DNA from: Croceivirga sp009797885
Lineage (GTDB): Bacteria; Bacteroidota; Bacteroidia; Flavobacteriales; Flavobacteriaceae
Length of the DNA: 64,000 bases
NCBI GenBank assembly: GCA_045866215.1
Contig: AP035880.1
Span: 930,001-994,000 of the forward strand
Direction of reading: 5' to 3'
The translations under genes and the position numbers were made by a program. Positions 32,788-41,581 of this stretch are shown here, piece after piece (the first letter of the stretch is position 1; the number at the start of each line of letters is the position of its first letter). The notes beneath the pieces were generated by a model. That model worked only from the letters and a program-made list of their open reading frames with translations. It ran no database searches and was not told the origin of the DNA.

Positions 32788-35700
32788 TTATTCCGTATCG
32801 AATTCAACGAACATACCGATGAGGGAATTGAATAGTTCATATTCATTCTCTGCATATACGGCATCATCATTTTCAATAAGTATGTCAATATTGCGTTGAT
32901 AGGCCTGGATATCACTACCAATGCTTTCCAACTGCATGTACTTTTCCTCCATGGGCAATTGCGCGTAATAATTCAATCTTTCCCGATAGACTTTTTTCAG
33001 TTTTTGGAATAGTTTCCTTGCTTCATCCAATTGCCCCACTTTATAATAGCTTTCAAGAAAGGGTTCAACAAAAGCATAATACCCATAATGCTCAAAAGGA
33101 ATGTTATGTGTGGCCATTTTCAATATTTCCCTTGCTTCTACCTGTTTACCTTCCGCTATAAGCGTTTCCACCAATCTGGCCATGGCCAACCTGAAGGTTA
33201 CCCCAAATTGCTTTCGAGTCTGGGGATCATGATATACTTGAGGGCTACCGGCATTGCCCCAGTCCCATTTTTGTACAATATCATACATCAAATCCGTATC
33301 AATACGGCCCATTCCAAATGCGCTACCATTTTCGGTCTTGATGGGCACCAATTTGTAGGCGAGCCCATCCAATTGGAGATAATCTTCCATCCATATGTAT
33401 TCTGCCTTATCAAAACTGCCCCCTGAAAAATAAATAGGGCGTTCCCAGTCATTATTGGCAATGATATCCAACATTAGTATCCTATTCTTGGTGATATAGC
33501 TTTGGGGAAGGTCAATATCAATATGATCCACGATTAAATCCGCATCTTTCTCTTGAACCAGACCATTTTTAAGAACATTGGCCTTGTTTACCGGAACACG
33601 TATCTTATTTGTAGGATAGTACACCATGTTCAATATACTTTCCGAATAATTGGAAGTGTCCCTGCCCATTTTTTCAAATAGGTACCTTAGTTTGGTCTGG
33701 GGTTTGTCACTGGCCACCCAATCCATAAAATCCTTGATGTCCCATCTGTTTTCCTGAACGTTGGGCAATCCGCTATAATGGATAACGTCCCGGCTCCCGT
33801 ATTTATAATGTTCGTGGTTCAACTGCGATGGAATGGGATCACTTTCATAGGCCTTTCGTTTCATTTGATCAATGTACCAGTCCGTTGCAAAATACCCCGA
33901 GACAATTACCCTAACGTCCGTTCGATAGCCTTCTATTTCCTGAAGGTACCAAAGTGGAAAATTATCATTGTCTCCAATGGTAAACAAAATGGCACCCGAA
34001 CCTTGCTTTGTGGAATCCAGATATGCCATGGCCGAAGCCCTTGCCGTAAACCGGTCCGATCTATCATGATCGTCCCAATTTTGATGGGCCATCAACAAGG
34101 GAACACAGCAAAAACAGCACAACATACCAACAATGGCCGTATTTTTTTTCGATAGGTATTTGCAAAGGAGGATAAAAACCTGGTAGGCACCCATACCTAT
34201 CCATATGGCAAAGGCGTAGAACGAACCCACCAGCGAATAATCGCGCTCCCTTGGCTGGAAAATATAGGGGTTGGTATAAAATTGGATGGCAACACCTGTA
34301 AGCAAGAAAAACACAAAGAGTACCCAAAATTGTTTGGGGTCACGGGAAATCTGAAAAACGATTCCCAGAAATCCCAGTAAGAGCGGAAGAAAAAAATAGG
34401 TGTTACGTGCCTTGTTATCAAGGGCTTCCGAAGGCAGGTCCTGCTGGCTGCCCAACCTTATTTTGTCAATAAAGTCAATGCCGCTCAACCAATGTCCATT
34501 GCCATCATAGCGCCATTGTACATCATTCTGCCTACCGACAAAATTCCAGAAAAAATAACGCAGGTACATAAAACCCCACTGATATTCGAACAAAAAAGCG
34601 AGGTTTTGTTTTAGGGAAGGGGGAGCAACGTCAATATATTCATTGAATTGGCGAAGGAATTCTATGTATTGCTCCGTATCAATTTCACCATTGGCATTTA
34701 GCTTTTTAAACTCATTTATTGCGTTTCTCAATTCACCGTTGGTAGCATATTCCGGTTTAATCTTAAAATCCAATCGACCAAAAAAGCGCATGTAATTTTC
34801 GGCATGATCACTGCTCCATAATCTTGGCAGAAAACCTTTATGTTTTTTGTTGGGTGCCCTCAGGGCATCCTTATAATCGTTCACAATTACATATTTTCCA
34901 AGCTTTTCATCCCTTTCATACTTAGGCTTATCATCCAAATCCTCGCTGGAATCCGCAAACATATCTGAATAATAGGTGCCGTAAAAAGGACTCTCAACAC
35001 CACCATATTGTTCCCTGTTATAGTATGCCAAAAGCGTTCTTGCATCAGAGGGGTCATTTTCATTGATTCCCACATGGGCGTTGGCCCTTATGGGCAATAG
35101 CAACCACGTAGAAAAACCCAGGAACAAAAAGAGGAAACAGAGAATGACCGTATTGGCCGTCACATAACCTTTTTTTTTGGTATACCCAATCATACCGTGG
35201 AAAATAAAAGAGAGGAGCAATCCCATGATAAGTAAGCCTACATTGAATGGCAAGCCAACCTGATTCACAAAAAACAGCTCCCCCCATGCAAATACTTTTA
35301 AGACATAGGTCAAGGAAAATTTAAATACGAAGAACAAAACACCTATGGCTATTGTGTTAAAAAGCATGAAGTTTTTAAAGGTTGTCCTGTGGTATCTTTT
35401 AAAATAGATCATTAAAACTATGGATGGAATGGCCAAAAAACCCATAAACTGTACGCCAAAGGTGAGTCCAATAATGAAACAAATAAGTAAAAGCCATTTA
35501 TTGCCCCTCGTAGCATCGATATGGTCCATCCATCGTAAACCCAGCCATATCAAAATGGCCATGAGCAGACTTGCCATTGCGTATACCTCCGTCTCCGTAG
35601 CATTGAACCAAAAGCTATCCGAATAGGTAAAACTCAAGCAGCCCACTAGGGCACTGCCCAAAATGGCACCGTTCTTCACTTGGCATCGGTTTGTCCCCAC

Positions 35701-36042
35701 CAGTTTTTGAATTAAATTGGTAATGGTCCAAAACATAAAGAGGATAGTAAAGGCACTGGCCACGACCGAAACATAATTGACCATTTTTGCGATTTGCCTT
35801 ACGTCCGTTGTGAAGGTGGCAAAAAAGGCACCTATCATCTGAAAGAGTGGTGCCCCCGGCGGGTGACCTACTTCAAGTTTTGCCGAGGTGGCGATGTATT
35901 CCCCACAGTCCCAAAAGCTTACAGTGGGTTCCATGGTCAATGTATAGGTCACCAATGCGTTGAGGAAGACCAACCAACCCAAGGTGAGGTTCCAAAATTT
36001 GAATTTTGAATGTGTATAAAGGGATTTTAGTTTGGAAAACAT
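32788..36042 (-). CDS. DUF2723 family membrane glycosyltransferase (protein O-mannosyltransferase-like)
   Basis: A 1084-residue protein. The N-terminal half has about 11-12 membrane helices, the first loop carrying the conserved TVSFWDCGEYIATSAKLEVG with an acidic pair as in GT-C transferases, then HPPGAPLF. The C-terminal half is soluble with helical repeats (about residues 950-1050). DUF2723 enzymes are thought to transfer sugars to envelope proteins or lipids in Bacteroidota. The frame opens at 36072, but MFSKLKSLYTHSKF (36042) is the more natural start. It is monocistronic. Confidence 0.88.
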   Translation of the reverse strand: MFSKLKSLYTHSKFKFWNLTLGWLVFLNALVTYTLTMEPTVSFWDCGEYIATSAKLEVGHPPGAPLFQMIGAFFATFTTDVRQIAKMVNYVSVVASAFTILFMFWTITNLIQKLVGTNRCQVKNGAILGSALVGCLSFTYSDSFWFNATETEVYAMASLLMAILIWLGLRWMDHIDATRGNKWLLLICFIIGLTFGVQFMGFLAIPSIVLMIYFKRYHRTTFKNFMLFNTIAIGVLFFVFKFSLTYVLKVFAWGELFFVNQVGLPFNVGLLIMGLLLSFIFHGMIGYTKKKGYVTANTVILCFLFLFLGFSTWLLLPIRANAHVGINENDPSDARTLLAYYNREQYGGVESPFYGTYYSDMFADSSEDLDDKPKYERDEKLGKYVIVNDYKDALRAPNKKHKGFLPRLWSSDHAENYMRFFGRLDFKIKPEYATNGELRNAINEFKKLNANGEIDTEQYIEFLRQFNEYIDVAPPSLKQNLAFLFEYQWGFMYLRYFFWNFVGRQNDVQWRYDGNGHWLSGIDFIDKIRLGSQQDLPSEALDNKARNTYFFLPLLLGFLGIVFQISRDPKQFWVLFVFFLLTGVAIQFYTNPYIFQPRERDYSLVGSFYAFAIWIGMGAYQVFILLCKYLSKKNTAIVGMLCCFCCVPLLMAHQNWDDHDRSDRFTARASAMAYLDSTKQGSGAILFTIGDNDNFPLWYLQEIEGYRTDVRVIVSGYFATDWYIDQMKRKAYESDPIPSQLNHEHYKYGSRDVIHYSGLPNVQENRWDIKDFMDWVASDKPQTKLRYLFEKMGRDTSNYSESILNMVYYPTNKIRVPVNKANVLKNGLVQEKDADLIVDHIDIDLPQSYITKNRILMLDIIANNDWERPIYFSGGSFDKAEYIWMEDYLQLDGLAYKLVPIKTENGSAFGMGRIDTDLMYDIVQKWDWGNAGSPQVYHDPQTRKQFGVTFRLAMARLVETLIAEGKQVEAREILKMATHNIPFEHYGYYAFVEPFLESYYKVGQLDEARKLFQKLKKVYRERLNYYAQLPMEEKYMQLESIGSDIQAYQRNIDILIENDDAVYAENEYELFNSLIGMFVEFDTE

Positions 36043-36115
36043 GTCAATTGTACGAATAGAACTGGGGTACAATTAACGACCAAACCGTTTTTAAGAAGCC
36101 ATATCGTGGTCTGAT

Positions 36116-36820
36116 TTAAGTACTAGTACCCGTACCTTTTTGGAAAAGCTCGTGCCTGTTGGAAACATTCAACTTCCCATAAATGTTGGTAATGTGCGTC
36201 TTTACCGTACTTAAGCTAATGAAAAGCTCATTGGCAATTTCCTTATTGGTTTTACCTTGTAGGATAAGGTTCCGTACAGTGGTCTCCTGCTTACTAAGTT
36301 CTGGTGGCAGCGTGGTTTTCTTTCTAAATCGAAATACGAAAAAAATCAGTGAAAGGGAAAGTAACAGCAGTCCAAGGTTCAACCATCTGCTTTGGGACAG
36401 TTTCTTCTCCAAAGCCACTTGATTTATAAAAGCTAGTTTCTCCTCTAAAAACTGATATTCCATCTGGGGTATACCACTTTTACGAAGCTCCTCCAACAAA
36501 GTCATATAATAAGCACTGTTTTCCGAAATGTCCTTTTCCAACAAGTTTTTTTCCCGTAGTAGTTTGACTGCCATTAGCTTAACTTCCAAAATCTGAATGG
36601 AATCCCTGGCATAGGCGCGCAATTGTCTTTCCTCATCTGTTTTGGTAAACTCCAGTTTCTTTTCAAACTGTTTAAACTTCTTCCATTCTGCCTGTGATAA
36701 CTCTTTGTAGGTCTTGTCTCCCAATTCCAAGGCAGAAAGACTGGTGCCCTCCTCTTGTCCAAATATGGAATGGGTTAACAGTATAAAACCAATAATCAAT
36801 ACGTATCTTTTGGAACCCAT
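36116..36820 (-). CDS. Membrane-tethered LuxR-type transcriptional regulator
   Basis: A 234-residue protein with an unusual order: signal peptide (residues 1-21), a charged helical periplasmic part (about 25-145), one membrane helix (about 147-164, LNLGLLLLSLSLIFFVF) and a cytoplasmic LuxR-type HTH (about 173-228; LSKQETTVRNLILQGKTNKE, then STVKTHITNIYGKL). It therefore carries an outside sensor and an inside DNA-binding domain in one chain. The signal is unknown. It is next to the divergent-free DUF2723 gene. Confidence 0.85.
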   Translation of the reverse strand: MGSKRYVLIIGFILLTHSIFGQEEGTSLSALELGDKTYKELSQAEWKKFKQFEKKLEFTKTDEERQLRAYARDSIQILEVKLMAVKLLREKNLLEKDISENSAYYMTLLEELRKSGIPQMEYQFLEEKLAFINQVALEKKLSQSRWLNLGLLLLSLSLIFFVFRFRKKTTLPPELSKQETTVRNLILQGKTNKEIANELFISLSTVKTHITNIYGKLNVSNRHELFQKGTGTST

Positions 36821-37023
36821 TATAAAATCGATAATGATTAAAGTTCAATAAAAATGGGTAACCGGGCAAAAAAAAGTAATCAAATCCTGTTACCTTTTAT
36901 CCAGTTGGGAGCAATGATCCCGTACCATTATGGTTTACATACCATGTATTGCTGCTAAGCCCTGAAGGAAATATGGGAAGGTTGTGCTAGATATACCACA
37001 CAAGCAAACAGCGCGGCGACTTT
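36821..37023. other. Intergenic stretch, nothing recognised
   Basis: About 200 bases upstream of the LuxR-type gene with no credible reading frame, repeat or RNA fold that I can see. It should hold that gene's promoter. Confidence 0.5.
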
Positions 37024-37173
37024 TTATTTATTGGCGATTTTTGTGTCCTCCGTTTCAGACACCAATTCTTCAACGGCAGTGTTTTTTAACTCATCCTCCT
37101 CAACGGCCATATTTAACTTTAGGAGGAAAATCGCTGCAATTAACAGAAAAAACAGAAGTATACTTTTTCTCAT
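37024..37173 (-). CDS. Possible small single-pass membrane protein
   Basis: A 49-residue frame starting MRKSILLFFLLIAAIFLLKL: an N-terminal Arg-Lys, a strong hydrophobic helix and an acidic tail (VEEDELKN, ELVSETEDTK). The longer frame from 37245 adds an unlikely basic N-terminus. The base pattern (K/E-rich tail, TM) fits a real small protein, but there is no homologue I know. The flanking 37174-37414 holds nothing else I recognise. Confidence 0.4.
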   Translation of the reverse strand: MRKSILLFFLLIAAIFLLKLNMAVEEDELKNTAVEELVSETEDTKIANK

Positions 37174-37414
37174 TTCGGTTAGCTTATCTGATGTGAAACT
37201 ATTACTTCTAGGCCTTACATTCCGTATTTTTCTATGTATTGCCAAAAAATAAGGTCGAAATGTTATATAGGGTCATTTTAACTCGGGCATTTCCAATCTT
37301 TATTTGAGAAATGCAAGAATATTCGCGCACTGGCACCAATGGTCCATGGTCTTGCTTTTCGGCGGTTTTCCCTCCGAAATTCCAATTAATGGTCTCCCCA
37401 ATTCTAGGTCCCAA

Positions 37415-38506
37415 TTATGGGAAGTCTTCCCTTAAAACAGCACTTATGGTGTCATCCAAATAGGATTGCACTTTAGGATCCGTAGCATTTATTAAAATTG
37501 AAATGACCACGCTTTCATTCGGATAGACAAAAAAATTGGTATATGCCCCCACACTATTCCCTACATGACCAACAAATGCCCTCCCGTCAGGATCTTCACT
37601 CACCTGAAAACCAAACCCATAATAGGTAGGTTTTCCATGTATGGTTTGAGCGGTCAATAACTGCTCATAGGTTTCTTTTGCCAAAAGCTTTTGTTCCAGA
37701 ATCGCTTGGCCCATTTTTGCAATATCCGCACTTGTGGACAGATAACCCCCCCCAGCCAATTTGTAATGATTATTGACCGCAACCGCTTTCTTTAAACCCG
37801 TTGAATTCCTGGTATAGAAATCGGTTTTTAAGCTTTTCCGTCCCTTGGAAAATGATGAATTTATTTCCCGGGGCGTAAAGGTCCGTTTCATTCCCAAAGG
37901 AATCAGTATCTTTTCCCTTACATAGTCTTCAAATGGAATGCCACAAGCTTCTTGCATTGCCAATGACAACAGTACAAAATCGTAACTGTTGTACAAGTAG
38001 CCATTTCCAGGTTCAAAAACCAGGGGATCATCTTTAAAAACCTCAATACTATCTTTGATGGAATAGGGTTTGTTCAAAGCAAATTCCTTGCCCCGATACC
38101 CTCGCATTCCAGCAGTATGCGAAGCTAGCTGCCCAAGCGTAAAGTCATATTTCTTTTTTGGATAATAGGATACGTAGTTATAAAAGGAATCGTCCCAATG
38201 CACAATTCCCTCTTCCACCATTTTCCCCAGTGCCAAACCGGTAATGCATTTTGAGATACTGGCTATTCTAAATGCCGTATTTTTTGGGTCTACATACGTC
38301 TTGCGTTCTACACTGGAATGTCCGTAGCCCTTCTGTAAAACGGGTTTCCCTTCTTTTACTATGGTAATTGAAATTCCCGGAACCCTATTCCCAATCACCA
38401 AGTTGTGATATTGGGCATCCGCGAAATCAATCCCCTGGAAATCCTTAAGTTCTTTGAATTTGTGGGATTCCCGAAAAAAATCCTTGATGTAAGAAATAAA
38501 GCCCAT
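37415..38506 (-). CDS. Serine hydrolase of the beta-lactamase/class C family, no signal peptide
   Basis: A 363-residue penicillin-binding/class C beta-lactamase-like protein. Nucleophile motif SISK at about residues 83-86, YNSYDFVLLSLA in the YxN position and VGHVGNSVG in the third motif position. The N-terminus (MGFISYIKDFFRES) is amphipathic, without a clear signal, so it may be cytoplasmic or peripheral. Substrate unknown; relatives are esterases and peptidases. The gene at 1378 is a lipoprotein relative. Confidence 0.85.
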   Translation of the reverse strand: MGFISYIKDFFRESHKFKELKDFQGIDFADAQYHNLVIGNRVPGISITIVKEGKPVLQKGYGHSSVERKTYVDPKNTAFRIASISKCITGLALGKMVEEGIVHWDDSFYNYVSYYPKKKYDFTLGQLASHTAGMRGYRGKEFALNKPYSIKDSIEVFKDDPLVFEPGNGYLYNSYDFVLLSLAMQEACGIPFEDYVREKILIPLGMKRTFTPREINSSFSKGRKSLKTDFYTRNSTGLKKAVAVNNHYKLAGGGYLSTSADIAKMGQAILEQKLLAKETYEQLLTAQTIHGKPTYYGFGFQVSEDPDGRAFVGHVGNSVGAYTNFFVYPNESVVISILINATDPKVQSYLDDTISAVLREDFP

Positions 38507-38563
38507 TACACTAATCTTTTTAAAGGAAATGAGTTATGGATTCCTTTCCTTGCATGAATGCAA

Positions 38564-39376
38564 CTAATCCCTAAAGATTAGACGTCCATTGAATAGTTCC
38601 TCTACTTCTACATCAATGGGACGATTGAAACTGATGACGTCCCCATAGCCACTGATGATACCCGAAATGCGTTGTTGTGGATTGACAAAAACATCGTTGG
38701 ACCCCCTATGGTTCACGGATACTTCCTGAGCAACAAGTCCTTCTGCCTCAATTCTGGAATCCCCAGCTGCAACTGTGATACTAAAGTTATTTGTTATTCC
38801 CCTTACTTTAAAATAAGCTATCCCATTGACCACAATACCCACACGCCCATTAGCTACCTCAATATCAAATGAGCCGTCCGTGGTTTCCGATTCCGGTTCA
38901 TTGAAGCTCTCGGAAACCAAATTGAGGTTGGGGTAGTTTAACGCACCATCGCTGGAAATCAACAATCCCGTACTACTTCGTATCTCTTCAATATTAGGCG
39001 ATGTTACATACACCGTGGATAGCCCATATTCCCTAAAGATATTGCAGCCGTTGTCATTTCTCAACAGCAATCGATCTTCTTCAACCCTGGCCGAGATTTC
39101 ATTCAATAAAAACTCACCGGATTCCAGCTCCACTTTTTGTTCATCTCCCTGTTTTATCACCAAATTCAAATTCTCAAAGACGGTGATATTGTTGAAATCA
39201 GGCACCTCAACTTCGATTCGGGTAAGGTCCCCGGCATTTTGAAGGCAATCGGGAACATTTTCTGAATTGCAGGAAAAGAAGGGAAAAGATATAAGGATTA
39301 GGACCCAGGACATAAGGTGTAACTTCTTAACGCCTTCTTTGTGAGAATACCCGTGTAAAAATCTAATTTTCAACAT
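38564..39376 (-). CDS. DUF2807 (head GIN domain) lipoprotein
   Basis: A 270-residue protein starting MLKIRFLHGYSHKEG with a lipobox SFPFFSC about 30 residues in. The rest is a DUF2807-like repetitive beta structure (VFENLNLVIKQGDEQKVEL, EEIRSSTGLLISSDGALNYP, ISGIISGYGDVISF). A longer frame to 39433 would overlap the upstream gene and is not preferred. It follows the PagL-like gene by 7 bases, so the two are probably cotranscribed. Function unknown, likely on the periplasmic or outer face of a membrane. Confidence 0.8.
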   Translation of the reverse strand: MLKIRFLHGYSHKEGVKKLHLMSWVLILISFPFFSCNSENVPDCLQNAGDLTRIEVEVPDFNNITVFENLNLVIKQGDEQKVELESGEFLLNEISARVEEDRLLLRNDNGCNIFREYGLSTVYVTSPNIEEIRSSTGLLISSDGALNYPNLNLVSESFNEPESETTDGSFDIEVANGRVGIVVNGIAYFKVRGITNNFSITVAAGDSRIEAEGLVAQEVSVNHRGSNDVFVNPQQRISGIISGYGDVISFNRPIDVEVEELFNGRLIFRD

Positions 39377-39383
39377 CAATTCT

Positions 39384-40484
39384 TTAAAGTCTAATTCCAA
39401 TTCCAAATTCCACTGCCTCGGCCGCCGCCCCATGGGATTTTAGCGTAACCGCACCAAAAAAACGATCTCCAAAATAGTGCTTCAGACCAATTCTATTGTA
39501 AACCCTCCCCTCAAAATCAAAAGGATAGTACACATAATAACCCAATTGGGTTATGACGCTCAATTTATTGATAAAAAGCTCGTGTCCGAGAAAAACCCCA
39601 ACCCTTTTAAAATCCGTATCTGGAGCTACATTCATTTCAGGAAACGAAATTGATTGGAAACGAATCAGTTCTTTTAAAAAATTGGAGAAGAAAGCATCCG
39701 CACCCACTTGAATGGCGCTCTTTCTACCCAATCTTTTATCCATGTAGGCAGAAACGATCCAAAAACCATATCGCCCCGAATTCACCACATCACTTTCATT
39801 TACCCCTCCCCGTAGTGCAAAATTGTAACGAATGGGCTCTACCATCTTTTTTCCGTTCTCTGGTTTTTTAAATTCATAGACCAATTCTTGGTTCAAATCA
39901 TAGGTAAGTCCAAAATTAAAAGCCGCCGTATTTGTTGAGGTATTGGGTGCTTTAAAATTGGCGTTGGAGTAATGGATCAACGAAAGGCCTACTTTAAAAC
40001 CTAAACCTGCAATCACATTTTCCTTGTGATAGTTTACCATGGCCATGGTGGAACTCAACAAATGGGAACCGTAGGCATTGTTACGGAAATTGTTGTTTTT
40101 GTCATATGGATTGGTATTGTAGGCAATGCCCTGACCAATTCTAAACTGCAGATTCCTTTTAAAGAAATAGAAATTATAGTGGGCATAGATACCAAAATGT
40201 TCCCCGAGGGTAGGGTTCCTCATGTCTTGATACACAAAAGTAAAGCCGGAATCCGGATAGCCATAGTCCGCTTCCCATTCCTGTTCGCCGAACCGTTTAC
40301 GATTGAACCCCAGAATAAATCCTGCCGGGTGCGCCGTAATTAAGTGGGAGATATCGGGATTGTGTAGGAGTATAGATCCATTGAACTGACTAAGATCTAG
40401 AACATACTTTTTGGCCCTTTTTTCCTCTTGGGAGAAACCACAACAAATGCTGAATAGGAAGCAAAGTAAAAGTAGGTCCTTCAT
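39384..40484 (-). CDS. PagL-like acyloxyacyl hydrolase (lipid A 3-O-deacylase family)
   Basis: A 366-residue protein with a signal peptide (LLLLCFLFSICCGFS). The body alternates aromatic strands as in an outer-membrane barrel. The LIHYSNANFKAPN segment holds the His-x-Ser motif (HYSN) of PagL, in which these residues form the active site. It therefore probably removes a 3-O-linked acyl chain from lipid A in the outer membrane. It is longer than PagL (about 190 residues), as is common in Bacteroidota relatives. It is cotranscribed with the DUF2807 lipoprotein. Confidence 0.8.
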   Translation of the reverse strand: MKDLLLLCFLFSICCGFSQEEKRAKKYVLDLSQFNGSILLHNPDISHLITAHPAGFILGFNRKRFGEQEWEADYGYPDSGFTFVYQDMRNPTLGEHFGIYAHYNFYFFKRNLQFRIGQGIAYNTNPYDKNNNFRNNAYGSHLLSSTMAMVNYHKENVIAGLGFKVGLSLIHYSNANFKAPNTSTNTAAFNFGLTYDLNQELVYEFKKPENGKKMVEPIRYNFALRGGVNESDVVNSGRYGFWIVSAYMDKRLGRKSAIQVGADAFFSNFLKELIRFQSISFPEMNVAPDTDFKRVGVFLGHELFINKLSVITQLGYYVYYPFDFEGRVYNRIGLKHYFGDRFFGAVTLKSHGAAAEAVEFGIGIRL

Positions 40485-40551
40485 GCGCCATAAAAGTAGG
40501 GATAATTGCTCGATGATTTTGACCTGGAGACTTGTTGTATTGCCCTAAACT

Positions 40552-41505
40552 TTAAAAAATGGCTTTGGCAATGGCCTTGATATTATCGGATTTTCCCATG
40601 GAATAATAGTGCAATACGGGAACACCGGCCTTTTTCAATTCTTTTGATTGTTCTATACACCATTCTATCCCAACTTGCCGAACTTCCTTGTTTGTACTGC
40701 ACTGTTCAACGGCCTCAATCAAATCCTCCGGAATATCCACCCGAAACACCTGGGGCAATAACTGTAAATGTTTTTTTATGGCGATGGGCTTTATTCCGGG
40801 TATAATGGGCACCTCTATACCCATTTCCCTGGCGGCCTCCACAAAGGCAAAGTACTTTTTGTTGTCAAAAAACATTTGGGTCACCACATAATCGGCACCC
40901 AAATCAATTTTCTCTTTTAGCCGTTTTAAATCGGTTTTTAATGAAGGGGCTTCCATATGTTTTTCCGGATAACCGGCCACTCCAATACAAAAGTTGGCAC
41001 AGTTATCGGTTTCAATTACTTCATGGAGGTAATTTCCACAGTTCAATTCCTGAATTTGCCGTACCAAGTCCGATGCGTATTGATGTCCCCCTTTTGTTGG
41101 CTCAAAATACCTTTCTTCCTTCATGGCATCCCCCCTTAGCGCCATTACATTATCAAGACCCAAATAGTGACAATCCACCAAAAGATATTCCGTCTCTTCT
41201 TTGGTAAATCCGCCACAAAGTACATGTGGAATGGCGTCCACATCGTATTTGTGTTTGATGGAAGCGCAAATACCCAATGTCCCGGGCCGCATGCGGGTGA
41301 GTTTTTTATCCAAAAGCCCATCACGGTCAATATAGACATACTCCTCGCGTGAAGTTGTTACGTCAATAAACGGGGGTTTAAATTCCATTAACGGGTCAAT
41401 ATTGTCATACAGTTCTTGAATGCTCTTTCCCTTGACGGGAGGAATAATCTCAAAACTAAAAAGGGTTTCCCCTTTTGCTTTTGTAATATGCTCGGTTACT
41501 TTCAT
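40552..41505 (-). CDS. metF: 5,10-methylenetetrahydrofolate reductase
   Basis: A 317-residue FAD enzyme that makes 5-methyltetrahydrofolate for methionine synthase. Motifs: FSFEIIPPVKGKS, FIDVTTSREEY, GLDNVMALRGD, IGVAGYPEKH and VTQMFFDNKKYFAF. It lies downstream of the two metH genes and is likely the last gene of their SAM-riboswitch-controlled operon. A pair of REP-like palindromes sits in the gap to metH. Confidence 0.95.
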   Translation of the reverse strand: MKVTEHITKAKGETLFSFEIIPPVKGKSIQELYDNIDPLMEFKPPFIDVTTSREEYVYIDRDGLLDKKLTRMRPGTLGICASIKHKYDVDAIPHVLCGGFTKEETEYLLVDCHYLGLDNVMALRGDAMKEERYFEPTKGGHQYASDLVRQIQELNCGNYLHEVIETDNCANFCIGVAGYPEKHMEAPSLKTDLKRLKEKIDLGADYVVTQMFFDNKKYFAFVEAAREMGIEVPIIPGIKPIAIKKHLQLLPQVFRVDIPEDLIEAVEQCSTNKEVRQVGIEWCIEQSKELKKAGVPVLHYYSMGKSDNIKAIAKAIF

Positions 41506-41519
41506 TCTTTGTTTTTGCT

Positions 41520-41572
41520 ATTCCCGCGTAGGTGGGAATCTTTCTATTATGGATTCCTGTTTTCACAGGAAT
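41520..41572. repeat. Pair of REP-like palindromes
   Basis: ATTCCCGC-GTAG-GTGGGAAT (41520-41539) and ATTCCTGT-TTTC-ACAGGAAT (41553-41572) are two hairpins 13 bases apart, resembling the widespread genomic REP repeats of the ATTCCxGC/GCxGGAAT kind. They lie between the metH gene at 41582 and metF and may stabilise the 3' end of upstream mRNA. Confidence 0.65.
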
Positions 41573-41581
41573 GACATTTTG

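Noticed and set aside
37031..37252. A 73-residue plus-strand frame opposite the small membrane protein
   Set aside because: It has no hydrophobic pattern or start context. The minus frame with a signal-like TM is more plausible.
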